NCBI RefSeq assembly: GCF_003286085.1
Contig: NW_020825332.1
Coordinates: forward strand, 1 to 64,000
Direction: 5' to 3'
Source: Drosophila persimilis
Lineage: Eukaryota > Arthropoda > Insecta > Diptera > Drosophilidae
Length of the DNA: 64,000 nt
Every line of letters begins with the position of its first letter. Within the stretch, counting starts at the first letter, position 1. The position numbers and the translations under genes were made by a program. Below, in pieces: positions 36,738 to 46,340 of this stretch. The notes under the pieces were generated by a model. It saw only the letters and a list, made by a program, of their open reading frames with translations. It ran no database searches and was not told where the DNA came from.

Positions 36738-37120
36738 CGGGCGATGAGTGTGGGAGAAGCACGAGACTGTCAAGTGCGTGATAATCGCTCGAAATGGGGG
36801 TGGAGGAGGAGGAGCACTGATTATCGACTTCATTGTGGAGGCATTGCATTGCATAAAAATCAGTGGAAAGATTGGGAGCCCCCGCCCCCCCCACTCTGGT
36901 GGATGGGTTGAGGGTGGAAGTGTTGTTATTGCAAAATGCGATCTATGTGCAATCTGTATGAGAACATTATGATATCCTAAGGTCAAAGATCAACAGAAAT
37001 CAGCGGTCATTCATGATGTCAGCATTCATATTTATGTGGCAAATGATTCATGAATGAAACGATCCCATGGACGGCTGCTGAATGCCTGTGTGTGTGTAAT
37101 CTAGATGAATGCTGAAAAGG

Positions 37121-37206
37121 TTGCATGATCAACGATCGCACAAAGATCACTTAAGGCTTATGATTGCATGATCAATGATCGCTTAGACCGGCTTATGATG
37201 TCAGCA
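37121..37206 (+). repeat. 43-bp tandem duplication
   Basis: Two diverged copies begin TTGCATGATCAACGATCGC (37121) and TTGCATGATCAATGATCGC (37164), and both continue to GGCTTATGAT. A partial TCATGATGTCAGCA copy lies near 37011. Confidence 0.75.
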
Positions 37207-37980
37207 ATTGTGGGGGCAGATAGATATGTTGTAGAACTTTATTGGAACTGATCAGCCGAAATGATCTATAATCTAATCTTTAGGCCAAGCTACAATCGAA
37301 CTGGAATCAATGATCGTTCCAGACATTTGAACCAAAAATATCTCTAAATATCAGTCGCCAGACAGTCCATATTGGGGATGGCGTTCCTCCGAAGACCACA
37401 CTCCGAGATGATGCCATCTATTCCCACGTTGGCTGGCCCACAGCTGTATAGCCTCGATATGTCCACATTTGGGCGTCACTCCCCACGACAGGGCCCCAAT
37501 CTAGCCCCTCCGCCCACTCCCTTTGCAGAACCATTCCAATGTCACGTTGCACGCTTGCAAAGTTTACGCACGCGCAAATGCAATGCCGCACAACCCAAAT
37601 ACCAGAGGAGGTAATTTCCTCTCCACCCCCCCCTCTCCATGGATTTCCACGAAAGAATCATAGCCCCCCTCTCCGCCACGTCTATCTCTCTCGCTGTGGG
37701 GCAAGTCTGTGTGATGTGATAATTCATGGAATTCTTTGGCATTGCGAAATATGAAGGAATGCAGTCGTCGTCGTCGTCGTCTGGAGACCGATCCCAAGTC
37801 CAAGTCTGATTTTGTGTCTGAAGAATGCGTTGCACTGTAATCGAACTGTTGTGGCAAGACTGGGGCGTCGCTGCCTGCCTCTGTTGTTGCACTGATCTTT
37901 GGAGCAAAAAAAGAGAGGAGAGTTTTTGTGCTGTTTTTCTGTTTTGCTGGGGATTTTCATTTATTTTGTTTTTCTTTGTT

Positions 37981-38004
37981 TCTCTCTCTCTCTCTCTCTC
38001 TCTC
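37981..38004. repeat. (TC)n microsatellite
   Basis: A pure TC run. Confidence 0.95.
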
Positions 38005-38812
38005 CATCTCCTTCTCCCCCCTTCTGGTACTCTCTTCGTTTTGTGCTGTTTTTTCTGTGCCAAATTCTTGTCATTCTGCAGCTCCTCGGCTGCTTCTGCT
38101 GCATTTTGCTGTTGCAACAACATCAGCTCCTGCCTCTTCTGGTTTATGGCGCTGCCTCGCAGCCAAAGAGAGAGAGACACAGAGATATATAGGGAGAGAT
38201 ATAGGAAGAGAGAAAGATATATGGCAGAGAGGGAGACAGAGCAGGGGCTGGCTGGCTGGCTGTGTGTGTGTGTGTGGTGGTGCCTCGGTTTTTACGAGTG
38301 TTGCGTTTTTAGTGCTTTTTAATGACTTCTTGCGTGCCACATGCACATGCCCCCAGAATCGAGAATGAAGCCAAATGCCATGCCGCCATAGGAGTCACCG
38401 GCAAATGCAAAGTGGAACATGGAATGGTTGTTGTTGTTGTTTTTTGTTGGGGGGCACACACACACACACACAGCCCCTCTTTGCCCCGCGCTGTTGCATG
38501 GTCCCGCATTTCGCTGGAATTCTCGAGGTGTCGTGGACATTCTTTTTTTTTTCGGTTGAAATTAAATAATAAAAAAGAATGCAATCAAAAGTAAAAGAGG
38601 GATGCCACCAAATGTGGCAACGGGTCGGTTGGTCGAAAAATTAAAACATGAAAATAAATTAACAGAAAAACAGAAAAACCAAAAAACCAACCCGCCAAAG
38701 GAAAACGGTTTGTTGTGCGACCCCCTAATGATGTTGTTCTACAAATTTCTTAATTTTTGTGGGTTGTGTTTCTTTTTTTTGGGGGGGGGAAATGGCGTGA
38801 CTATAAAGGAAA

Positions 38813-39199
38813 ATGCATTTATTTTCCCACTATCGGAACGAGAGAAATGAACAGCCAGAAATGGGGGAATATTTTAGCTTGCTTTTAAAGAATTTTAAGG
38901 CAAGAGAAAATCTGTTTCTGAAGGAAAATGTCCCACAAAGAAGCTTCATAAAACTCTTCCCAAACCAAGAGGATATATCCCGAAATCCTTTGAAGAACTA
39001 TCTAATCCTTGATTGTCTATTCGAAGCATTCTATCCATCGTATCCCATAACTAGCATCTTCTACGATACCTCCTGGGACCCCCTACCCGTATCAGCACTC
39101 CTTCCACTTGTCACCGCAAGGGAAAATCTTTTTCTGAAGGGAAATGTCCACAAAGAAGCTTCCCAAACGATGAGGATACATCCCGAAACTATCCCTTAA
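38813..39199 (+). CDS. Orphan ORF candidate carrying an in-frame 72-residue duplication
   Basis: A 128-codon ATG frame in non-repetitive DNA. It crosses a 216-bp tandem duplication exactly in frame: ARENLFLKENV at residues 30-40 recurs as ARENLFLKGNV at 102-112. The second copy loses one base (GTCCCAC to GTCCAC) soon after, so the frame leaves register and ends at 39199. No signal peptide, membrane segment or known domain is seen. The duplicated DNA may simply be non-coding, with 216 being a multiple of three by chance. It could also be the relic of a small gene. No family is recognised. Confidence 0.2.
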   Translation: MHLFSHYRNERNEQPEMGEYFSLLLKNFKARENLFLKENVPQRSFIKLFPNQEDISRNPLKNYLILDCLFEAFYPSYPITSIFYDTSWDPLPVSALLPLVTARENLFLKGNVHKEASQTMRIHPETIP

Positions 39200-39311
39200 C
39201 CAACTATCTAATCCTTGACTGTCCTTTTGAGCCATTCTATCCATCATAGTCCATATCTAGCCATCTCCTACGATACCTCCCCCACCAGCTCTCCTTCCAC
39301 TTGTCACCGCA
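38900..39311 (+). repeat. Tandem duplication, 216 bp and 196 bp copies
   Basis: Copy 1 is 38900-39115 and copy 2 is 39116-39311, roughly 80% identical by eye. Both start with AAAATCTxTTTCTGAAGG and end CTCCTTCCACTTGTCACCG. Copy 2 carries small deletions, notably after AAAGAAGCTTC and after ACGATACCTCC. Confidence 0.85.
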
Positions 39312-39319
39312 AATGTTGC

Positions 39320-39470
39320 AACAGTTTTTACTGTTTTGCTGCTGTTGGGGCAACTGCTGCAACTTTTGCTGCTGCTGATTTGCATTCGAATGAGTGGGGA
39401 TGCAGATGTGTGTGTGGGTGCCTCATCAACAACCAATGTGCAACAAAAACCAGGGAGACAACAACCAGCA

Positions 39471-39502
<32 letters not shown>

Positions 39503-40460
39503 GGGAGCGGGAGCATCATCATTCCACATCCACATCCACATCCATGTCCGCATCCATGTCCATGTCCATCCGATGCTCTTTGCCGCACGGATTCATGGCT
39601 GTGGCATGGGGACGGATTTCCTCTGGGAGTTTGAGTTTCGGTGCGGCCGTGAGGGGAGAGGGTGTTCGTGCAACATTCCTGTATTCTCGCATTTATTGTT
39701 TTTGTGTGCTGTGTAGTGCATGCTGCATGTGGCAGAGAGGCCGAGGGGAAGGATGGATGGGGTGGCAAGCGTAAAAGCCGCAGCCAAACAAACACATTTC
39801 AATCAAAAAGCCCGACAGGGAACACGTGGGTGGCCTCCACAAGGGACACAGGAGTGGAGGCGAGACGAGAGGCAGGAGACGCCTCTGTTTGCCATGTGGC
39901 AAAGGGGGGAGGCCACGAGCACGTTGCACGGGCCACGGGCCACGGGCAGGGGCAGTGGGGAGGGGGTGGGTGGGGCGTGCCACCGCCAGCATAACTGTTG
40001 CGTTTGCTGGACCTCGAGGGGGACCGACCATGGGGCCATTGCCACACAACTGCCACAAAGTGGCACTTGCCAGGTTTTTGACACAAGTTGACGCAGCTGC
40101 AAGGATGGCTGCTGGCTTGCCGCATGCCAACGCAGGTTTCCACTTGCCAATGCAGCAGCAAAAGCAACAGCAACAGCAACAGCAGCTGCCACGCGGATAC
40201 CACGGATAAGTGTTGCAGCAGCAGCGGCAGCGGCAGCAACGTTGTGGCATGCCCAACTGATTTTGGCCAACAAACAAAATGAATGAAGATATTCGAAATG
40301 TGCAACATCGCCCGTGCCCCACGCTTACAAACGGCTTCATGTGTGTGCAACTTTGTCCTTGCGGCAGCTGTTGTGTCTGCCACGCCTCTGCCCCAAGGGC
40401 AACACTGCAGCAATACTACGCCGCCCTGCCAGTTGCCACTTGCCACTTGCCACATGACAG
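39320..40460. other. TGCCAC-rich non-coding stretch
   Basis: GCAGGA and CCACAT tandems (39473-39560) are followed by 39890-40460, where TGCCAC/GTGGCA words occur more than a dozen times with TTGC/GCAAC words. The longest open frame of the window (281 codons, minus strand) is read through this biased sequence and is not accepted as a gene. Confidence 0.5.
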
Positions 40461-40598
40461 TTTGAAGTTTGACAGGGCGGAAAACATTGCAACAACTATT
40501 TGCAACAATGCAAAAATATTTCATTGAGAGCGAAATTTGAATAGAAAGACGAGAGGTGGCGGAAATGCAGCGACCATTGATACAGGACAATAATTCTA

Positions 40599-40622
40599 TG
40601 TGTGTGTGTGTGTGTGTGTGTG
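40599..40622. repeat. (GT)n microsatellite
   Basis: A pure TG run next to the CGATA island. Confidence 0.95.
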
Positions 40623-40639
40623 TTTTTAGGATTTGTGGA

Positions 40640-41060
40640 TACAATGCCGTTTATCGACTACAGCCATACACCACTTATCGATTAATTTTAGTTTAAGATC
40701 TTAACTTTTGCCTACAGGAAACATTTTGTGGAAAATATGAATAATTTTCAAACGTTTTCGCTCATTGAAATTAAATTTTACATTTATCGATAGTAAATCG
40801 CTGACTGACTGCATTTTGTAGCGATAAGTCATCGAACTAAATATATTGGGCGGAAAAAGGCACATTTATCGATCATAAATCGGTCGAAAATTACAATCGA
40901 AATCGATGACGATTTCCCTATTTGACATTTATCGATAAATTGATTAGAATATGCAAATTTTGTATCGTCAAGCTGTCGTTCTCCCTTCATTTAAACATCC
41001 TTCGACTTGAGATCGATTACTCCTCATCATCTATATCGATAACTTATCGTTTATTATGCC
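40640..41060. promoter_or_regulatory. CGATA/TATCGATA-rich island
   Basis: TTATCGAT-type cores occur near 40652, 40676, 40785, 40823, 40866, 40929 and 41035-41048, several being full TATCGATA. This is the densest such island in the window. Candidate DREF/BEAF-32 element; no gene start is recognised beside it. Confidence 0.45.
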
Positions 41061-41586
41061 CTTGTGTATCCGTGATGTCTTTGGCTCGAGGCTTCAAGCA
41101 CAGCGACAGCATTTCACTGTGGTCTTTGGGTTGGGTTTTTGGGGTAATGCCCAGGCCCATTTGTAATCCTCACTCTTCAGTGTCCATCGCCCAAGCAAAA
41201 ACCAGCTCCTCCTTGACACAGGCGAGTCTGTGGGAGAGGGGATGGTAGGGGAGGGGCAAAACATTTAGTTTCGGGGCAAGTTGTGGCGTATATAGTGTAC
41301 AATTTGCTTTGCTTTCGTTTTAATTTATTTTATTGCAAAATGCATTTCTTTGCCTTCGGTTGTGGCCCTTTTTTTGGGGTACTTTCTTTTGGCCTCAAAG
41401 ACAGACGACAGCCCCCAGACCCCCAGACCCCCAGTCCCCCCGAACCCGATCCGAACTGCAAAACTGGAACCGAGGCGAACCGAAAGTGTCGCCCGCCGCT
41501 GACTTTTGCCAGCGAGACAGAAACAGCAACAGAAATGAAAACAAATTTAATTTAAGTGTCAGTGACGCTTTTCATGAGGTTCCACC

Positions 41587-41607
41587 GAGAGAGAGAGAGA
41601 GAGAGAG
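41587..41607. repeat. (GA)n microsatellite
   Basis: A pure GA run. Confidence 0.95.
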
Positions 41608-42845
41608 GGGGGTTGTGGGAGGGGGGGCAACCGCAGAGAACTTGCCCCCGGAAGAAGTTTATTTTCTTGCTGCTTGCTGCAGTGTTTTCTTTTCTCCTTT
41701 TTTTTTGGCTGTCACAAAAGTCAGCTGTCGCCTGCTGCAAGTCGAGGAGGGGTCAGGTCGGGTCGGGTCGGGTGGAGGGAGGGAGGGGGGAGGGAGGGAG
41801 GGTTATCATCATCGTTTTGTGTGGCAAAAACGACACGCAACACCATTATTTGCCACACACTGACAGGCCACGCTTCCTGCGGGTGTTGCATGATCTCACC
41901 TCCTGCCTCCTGCCTCCCGCTTCCCCCCTCCTGCTCTCTCTGTATCCCTTTATCCTTTTTTGTTATCAAGGACCTACGATTGTTTCCCCCAGTCCATATG
42001 GTCGTCCAATGGTCGTCGTGGTAGTCGTCGTCGTGGTCGCCGTGGTCGTTGTCGTCGTTATTTGTCCGCCCCGTTGTGTCCTTCAAGTGTTACTTGAAAA
42101 CAACTTGAACTAAACTGCTGAAAACCATGCACTTGCACTCCATTCAGTCCAGTGCTGCCTTGCAACTTCCACTTGCACCTCCAGCTCCACCTCTATCTCC
42201 ATCTCCATCTCCATTGGTGCAACCGCCACGAGCAACCGAACCCTTGGCACTTTTCATTTTTAACCAGGTTTGGCTGCCTGACAAAACTTTTCGCCATTGG
42301 GGATACGTGTGTGCACCCAAGACTTTACTTTTGCTGTTGCTGGAAGCGCACAAGGACACTTGACAACGGCAGCAGCAGGACTCTGAACTGGGCCCTGGCC
42401 CCCTAGTCCTAGCCCTAGCCCTGTCAGGCACTGTCCCTGACATTAAAGCAGCATTACGTGTCCTCGATGGCAACTTTAATTGCAGCCCAAAACAAGGTTT
42501 AAAATTGTTACCAAAATATCAAGCGAGGGATAACAAGAAGATAACCGATATGAAACACGCATGTGGCATGTGGGGCAGGCTGAAAATTATGATTCCTCAT
42601 AACCACAAAAAAAAACAGGGGTTTCAGGGCTTAAGGAGAAGGAGTTCTCCTTGTTGGAAAACGTTTCTCGAAGGGGTTAGGGAGAGCGGCTATGGAGATC
42701 GTTGTAGGAGCTTCCATTGACCTTCCATCTTCTCCTATAGATTTCAAGTTTTTCGCTAGATTTTCCCATCATAGTTGAAACTTTTCTAAAAAGAGTTCCA
42801 GATCAACACGTTTCATAGATGTTCCAGTCAAGAACTTCAAATCCG

Positions 42846-42876
42846 ACCGAGTGGTACTGCTGCAAGACGCGCAACA
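42846..42876 (+). repeat. 31-bp dispersed motif, copy B
   Basis: Differs from copy A at three positions (G/A, C/T, T/A). A 28-codon frame runs through it to a stop at 42932 and reads TEWYCCKTRNKWMKC and onward, with paired Cys. That is vaguely like a zinc-binding transposase tail, but copy A does not continue that pattern. Confidence 0.6.
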
Positions 42877-43021
42877 AGTGGATGAAGTGTGATGAAAGAA
42901 TGTGCCTGAAGGATCGATCAACTGCTTATTGATGGCTGAAAAGAGTTGTAGATTGGCTTGAACTACTCCTAATTTAGTTCCTGGTTCTTTCACCCACTGA
43001 TTGATTTACTTGACATTGAAA

Positions 43022-43024
<3 letters not shown>

Positions 43025-43054
<30 letters not shown>
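43025..43054. repeat. (TC)n microsatellite
   Basis: A pure TC run of about 30 bases. Confidence 0.95.
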
Positions 43055-43059
<5 letters not shown>

Positions 43060-43483
43060 AGTTCTCTCAAACGTCAGCACTTAATGACCTGCTAAGTGAA
43101 CGAGTAAAACATTTCCTGGATTGTTGATTGTTCAGATTGTTGGAGGTGCTTAAAGATCAGCGCGTGAAACCCAAATATGATTTAGCAATTAGCGGCAGAG
43201 GCGAAGGCGAAGGCAGAGGCAGTAAACATCGCACTAATGATCGCAGAAAACCCCACTCAAACGATGATATCATAGCCACAGCCACAGCTGTGATCCACTG
43301 ATCTCATTTGGTATGCGATGTGTGCGATGCAAACCCTAGAGAATGTGCAATAGAGGCGACGCGACGCGACGCGACGCACAAACAACAGATGACGTATGCA
43401 CCTACTGGCGCGCACTCAATGACGTCAGTCCTGCGGCAGTCGGGTGTTGCATTGAATGTGTCATCGATTGTGCATCGATTGTT

Positions 43484-43489
<6 letters not shown>

Positions 43490-43517
<28 letters not shown>
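43490..43517. repeat. (GT)n microsatellite
   Basis: A pure TG run flanked on both sides by GCATCGATTG words. Confidence 0.95.
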
Positions 43518-43518
<1 letters not shown>

Positions 43519-43611
43519 ATCGATTGCATCACAGCCATCACAGCCGTCGTGTGACTAGTCATATATTGTGTATACAGAGATCTCTATAGAGAGATCTTTC
43601 GGGTGACTAAT

Positions 43612-43666
43612 GCCACCATCACCATCACCATCATCATCATCAACATCATCATGATCATCATCATTG
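43612..43666. repeat. CATCAC/CATCAT tandem
   Basis: Degenerate CAT-based triplet and hexamer repeat. Confidence 0.9.
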
Positions 43667-44026
43667 TGAATGTGAATGTGGGTCAGGCATGAATTTGCAT
43701 TTGGCCAAGTCTATTTTGGGGCAGCAGTCGGCAGCAGTCGGCGGCAGAATAAAATACAAAAATATTTTTGGGTCATAAAATCAGCGACAGAATTGCGAAT
43801 TAATCATAGAACTCAAGCGGTGCCAGGCGTACAACCAGGTGGGGGCTTGGGGATAGCTAAGATATTTGGAGGTGTAGACAGAGGGAATACCCTTGGATAA
43901 TGTAAGGGAATGATCGGTGGGGCTTTACTCTAGGTTTTCATTTGGGGATCTATATGTTTTTCAACTCCTTTTAACATTAAGGCGGACTACATATAGCCGC
44001 ATTTCTCTAATAACGCAGTAACGTCC

Positions 44027-44206
44027 AAGAAAAGTACAGTTTCGTGGGCCAGAATCAGTTGTAACGTTTTTGTCGATGCACAAAAAGAGTTAAGTGATGC
44101 CCATAACGAAATCTGGCGGTTTTCCAACTTTTCTTAACTAGTCGTCTAAGAAAAAGTACAGTTTCGCGGGTAAAAGCAGTTCCAACGTTTTTGTCGAGGC
44201 ACAAAA
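44027..44206 (+). repeat. Two 59-bp direct copies, 121 bp apart
   Basis: Copies at 44027-44085 and 44148-44206 share AAGTACAGTTTCG, CAGTT and AACGTTTTTGTCGA, followed by GCACAAAA. The intervening 62 bp are not shared. They lie about 430 bp upstream of the X-box gene. Confidence 0.75.
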
Positions 44207-44647
44207 TTGGAAAATTTGCTTCAGAGGTTCCAGAAAACGAATTCCATAGTCTCCAAAGACTCAATCCTTAAGAATAAAAAAAGGATATACCCTCGCTGTA
44301 TCCCCCGTAGTATCTTCTGTAATAAACCACAACCGAATAATACGAATAACAGGAAACAGAAACCAGAAACAGAGAGTAGAAAACACACACACACACACAC
44401 TCACAGGCACAGAAAAGAAGAGTTGTTTTGTTGGCCAAAATCAATTGACATGATTTCCACATTGCCATAACAACAACAACTACAACAAGCAACAACAAAA
44501 GCTGGTAAAAGCTCGTCCCGTCCCGTGTCGTGGTACGAATGTTGGCCACCCAAATACGCAAATATCCTTTCGTTTCCTTGCCTTTGCTTTGCTTTCAAGC
44601 CGGAATGATCGATCAAACGTGTGCGGGGCGCACATCGCCCCATCGGG

Positions 44648-44661
44648 GTTGCCTTGGCGAC
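44648..44661 (+). promoter_or_regulatory. RFX X-box
   Basis: GTTGCC-TT-GGCGAC matches the fly X-box consensus GYTRYY N1-3 RRHRAC at every position. It lies about 51-64 bp upstream of the predicted start of transcription and 178 bp upstream of the ATG, the usual position in Drosophila ciliary genes. Confidence 0.55.
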
Positions 44662-44709
44662 CATCAAACTAACCTAAGCCAAGTCGAAAGCTAAAGCGTT
44701 GGCCAGAAA

Positions 44710-44715
44710 TCAGTT
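44710..44715 (+). promoter_or_regulatory. Initiator TCAGTT
   Basis: Matches the Drosophila Inr (TCAKTY), predicting +1 at A44712. No TATA box is at -30. Confidence 0.45.
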
Positions 44716-44838
44716 GAGTTGAGGCCACCAAAGGAGCAGGGACACAGCCGATCCATCCGATCCAACCGATCCATCCGCCAGAAGACCCAGAAGGACCCAC
44801 GGAAGAGCCAGGAACCAGGACCCAGGACCCAGGACAAG

Positions 44839-45030
44839 ATGTGCGACTGTGGATGCTATTCGTATTGTCTGCATGACAGCGGGTCCTGCTACAGTCACTA
44901 CCATTCGCATTCGCACTCGCATTCGCATCATTGCTGTGCGGGATACAAGTATCTGAAGTGCCTCTGTCGCTATTATCGTCATGTGCACTGCACCTGTTCC
45001 TGTTGGCGTCGGAAATGCTATCTTCTGTAA
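44839..45030 (+). CDS. Cys/His-rich 63-aa protein
   Basis: A 63-codon ORF from ATG 44839 (good CAAG-ATG context; no ATG between the predicted TSS and this codon in frame) to TAA 45028. It contains 13 Cys (2, 4, 6, 10, 17, 32, 33, 41, 43, 51, 53, 55, 60) and 10 His, including an HSHSHSHSHH stretch at 22-31, plus many Tyr. The layout is MCDCGCYSYC, a His/Ser spacer, then HCCAGYKYLKCLC and HCTCSCWRRKC. There is no signal peptide or membrane segment. The Cys-X-Cys pairs and His run suggest metal binding or a disulphide-rich structural protein, as in small sperm-tail Cys-rich proteins; this is analogy, not homology. The X-box and Inr upstream fit RFX-controlled expression in ciliated neurons. The family is not recognised. 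The tract after the stop (GGAGAA repeats) is non-coding and shows no close poly(A) signal. Confidence 0.65.
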   Translation: MCDCGCYSYCLHDSGSCYSHYHSHSHSHSHHCCAGYKYLKCLCRYYRHVHCTCSCWRRKCYLL

Positions 45031-45090
45031 GGAGAAGGAGAAGGAGAAGGAGGAGCAGGAAGGAGGACTCCTAGAAGGATGAGCAGCACA

Positions 45091-45119
45091 CCACACACAC
45101 ACACACACACACACACACA
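45091..45119. repeat. (CA)n microsatellite
   Basis: A pure CA run 60 bp past the stop of the Cys/His-rich gene. Confidence 0.95.
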
Positions 45120-45349
45120 AATCACAACTCAAACAACGCAAATCACACAGAAATCACATGATAAAGTCCTTTAAGTAGTTGCATAACACTTGGCTGCATC
45201 CAATCGAACACAGAGGGAAGGAGAAACGAAAGGAAAGGATAGGAAAGGAAAGGAAAAGAAAAGGAGAAGGCGTCGGTCGTCGGTCGTCCGGTCGTCTGGC
45301 AGTGGGTTTTTTTGTGTGGCAACTAGCGTGCATACGGGTCGTATGTGCA

Positions 45350-45668
45350 ACGTTTTCAGTTGTTTGTGTGAGTGCGAAAGAGAGAGCGAGCGAAAGAGTG
45401 TGGTGTGGTGTGGTGTGATGTGGGTTGGTAGGGGGCGTCCCGTGAGTGCTACAGTGTCTGTGCTGTTTGTCTGTGTGCGTGTGTGCGTTTGTGCGTGCGA
45501 GTGTGTGCCTTTGCCTGGAGAAAAATGGTTCAAGGATGCGGCCAACATGGTTATCGACTGCGTGTTTCAAGTTGCAAGTTGCAAGTTGCAAAAAGAATAC
45601 ACACTCATTCGTTGCACCAAAAACAAACCTTAATCCAAAAACAGTTCCAATTAGTGCATAAGTTTTAA
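45350..45668 (+). promoter_or_regulatory. Candidate TSS and 5'-UTR exon
   Basis: TTTTCAGTTGTTTG gives a TCAGTT initiator at 45356-45361, followed by GAGTGCGAAAGAGAGAGCGA and a GT-rich leader, very typical of fly neural gene first exons. CATACGGGTCGTATG just upstream (45331-45345) is an inverted repeat. Donor-like GTGAGT occurs at 45440. A 47-codon frame (ATG 45525 to TAA 45668) could be an upstream ORF. No downstream coding exon can be joined with confidence. Confidence 0.3.
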
Positions 45669-45677
45669 TCACGAACC

Positions 45678-45701
45678 CACACACACACACACACACACAC
45701 A
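45678..45701. repeat. (CA)n microsatellite
   Basis: A pure CA run next to TATCGATA sites. Confidence 0.95.
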
Positions 45702-45704
45702 TCA

Positions 45705-45782
45705 CATATCGTTATCGATATATACATGAATGTTGTAGCTGTAGTTATCGATCGATAAATGAACGATCAACTTTCGATTGAT
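45705..45782. promoter_or_regulatory. Small TATCGATA/ATCGATCGATA island
   Basis: Contains TATCGTTATCGATATATAC, GTTATCGATCGATAAATG and TTTCGATTGATG. A short member of the CGATA island class. Confidence 0.35.
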
Positions 45783-45784
45783 GT

Positions 45785-46100
45785 TCGACTATTTTTTTTT
45801 TTGCCATATTTGTAATGTCGTTTTAATCAAATCAAACCAAACAATCCAACCAAATAAAGTTTTACTCCAACACCACACAAAAGGGAACAAAATTGTTTCT
45901 GGAAGTAAAGAGGAGCTGCCTGTTTCTAAAGAGATCAAGATGTGGTATATTTTGTGGAAAAACGTCTACCAAATGACACTTTGTTGGATGAAAAGGTTTT
46001 TTTTTCTATGCCCAAAAGAGGAAAAAATTACAAGAGTAGAGAAACTTCTGAAAACTTGAGGATTAATAGAGTTTTCGCAGTGTGTAGGAGCATATGTTAT
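45785..46100. other. Non-coding stretch
   Basis: Unique A-rich sequence between the small TATCGATA island and the 20-bp array; no supported gene. Confidence 0.5.
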
Positions 46101-46340
46101 GAAGAAAGACCATCTTCTGCAGAGAAAGACCATCTTCTGTAGAGAAATCTCATCTTCTGTAGAAGAATACCATCTTCTGTAGAGAAATACCATCTTCTGT
46201 GGAGAAAGACCATCTTCTGTAGAGGAATACCATCTTCTGTAGGGAAAGACAATTTTCTGTAGAGAAATCCCATCTTCTGTAGAGGAATACCATCTTCTGT
46301 AGAGAAATACCATCTTCAGTAGAGAAAGACCAGCTTCTGC
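46101..46340. repeat. 20-bp tandem array, 12 copies
   Basis: Consensus AGAGAAATACCATCTTCTGT, in perfect 20-bp phase from 46101 to 46340. Units differ by one to four bases, mostly A/G or T/C changes in the AGAGAAA half; the CATCTTCTG half is nearly invariant. A partial unit (TGAGAAAGCG) follows. It is a minisatellite. The reverse strand is open through the whole array as an unusual 20-residue superperiod. Confidence 0.95.

Larger units (their letters stand above)
35000..38800. other. Non-coding stretch, no gene seen
   Basis: A/T-rich DNA, AGTCTTC repeats (35530-35555), (GAC)n, a 43-bp tandem pair (37121-37206), GTC runs (37765-37780), TC and GT microsatellites and several poly-G/T tracts. No ORF stands out. 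Confidence 0.5.
41070..43980. other. Non-coding stretch, no gene seen
   Basis: CAGACCCCC repeats (41414-41440), GGGTC repeats (41750-41772), GTCGTC runs (42010-42060), CTCCAT repeats (42180-42212), GA/TC/GT microsatellites, a GCGAC tandem (43356-43377) and a CAT tandem. The second copy of the 31-bp motif is at 42846. Confidence 0.5.

Noticed and set aside
39799..40644. Longest open frame of the window, 281 codons on the minus strand
   Set aside because: It runs through (GT)n, (CAG)n/(CTG)n and TGCCAC-rich DNA, giving poly-Leu and Thr-His runs; other frames in the same region are equally open.
46101..46340. Possible CRISPR-like array
   Set aside because: Head-to-tail 20-bp units without spacers; the DNA is clearly animal. 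It is a minisatellite.
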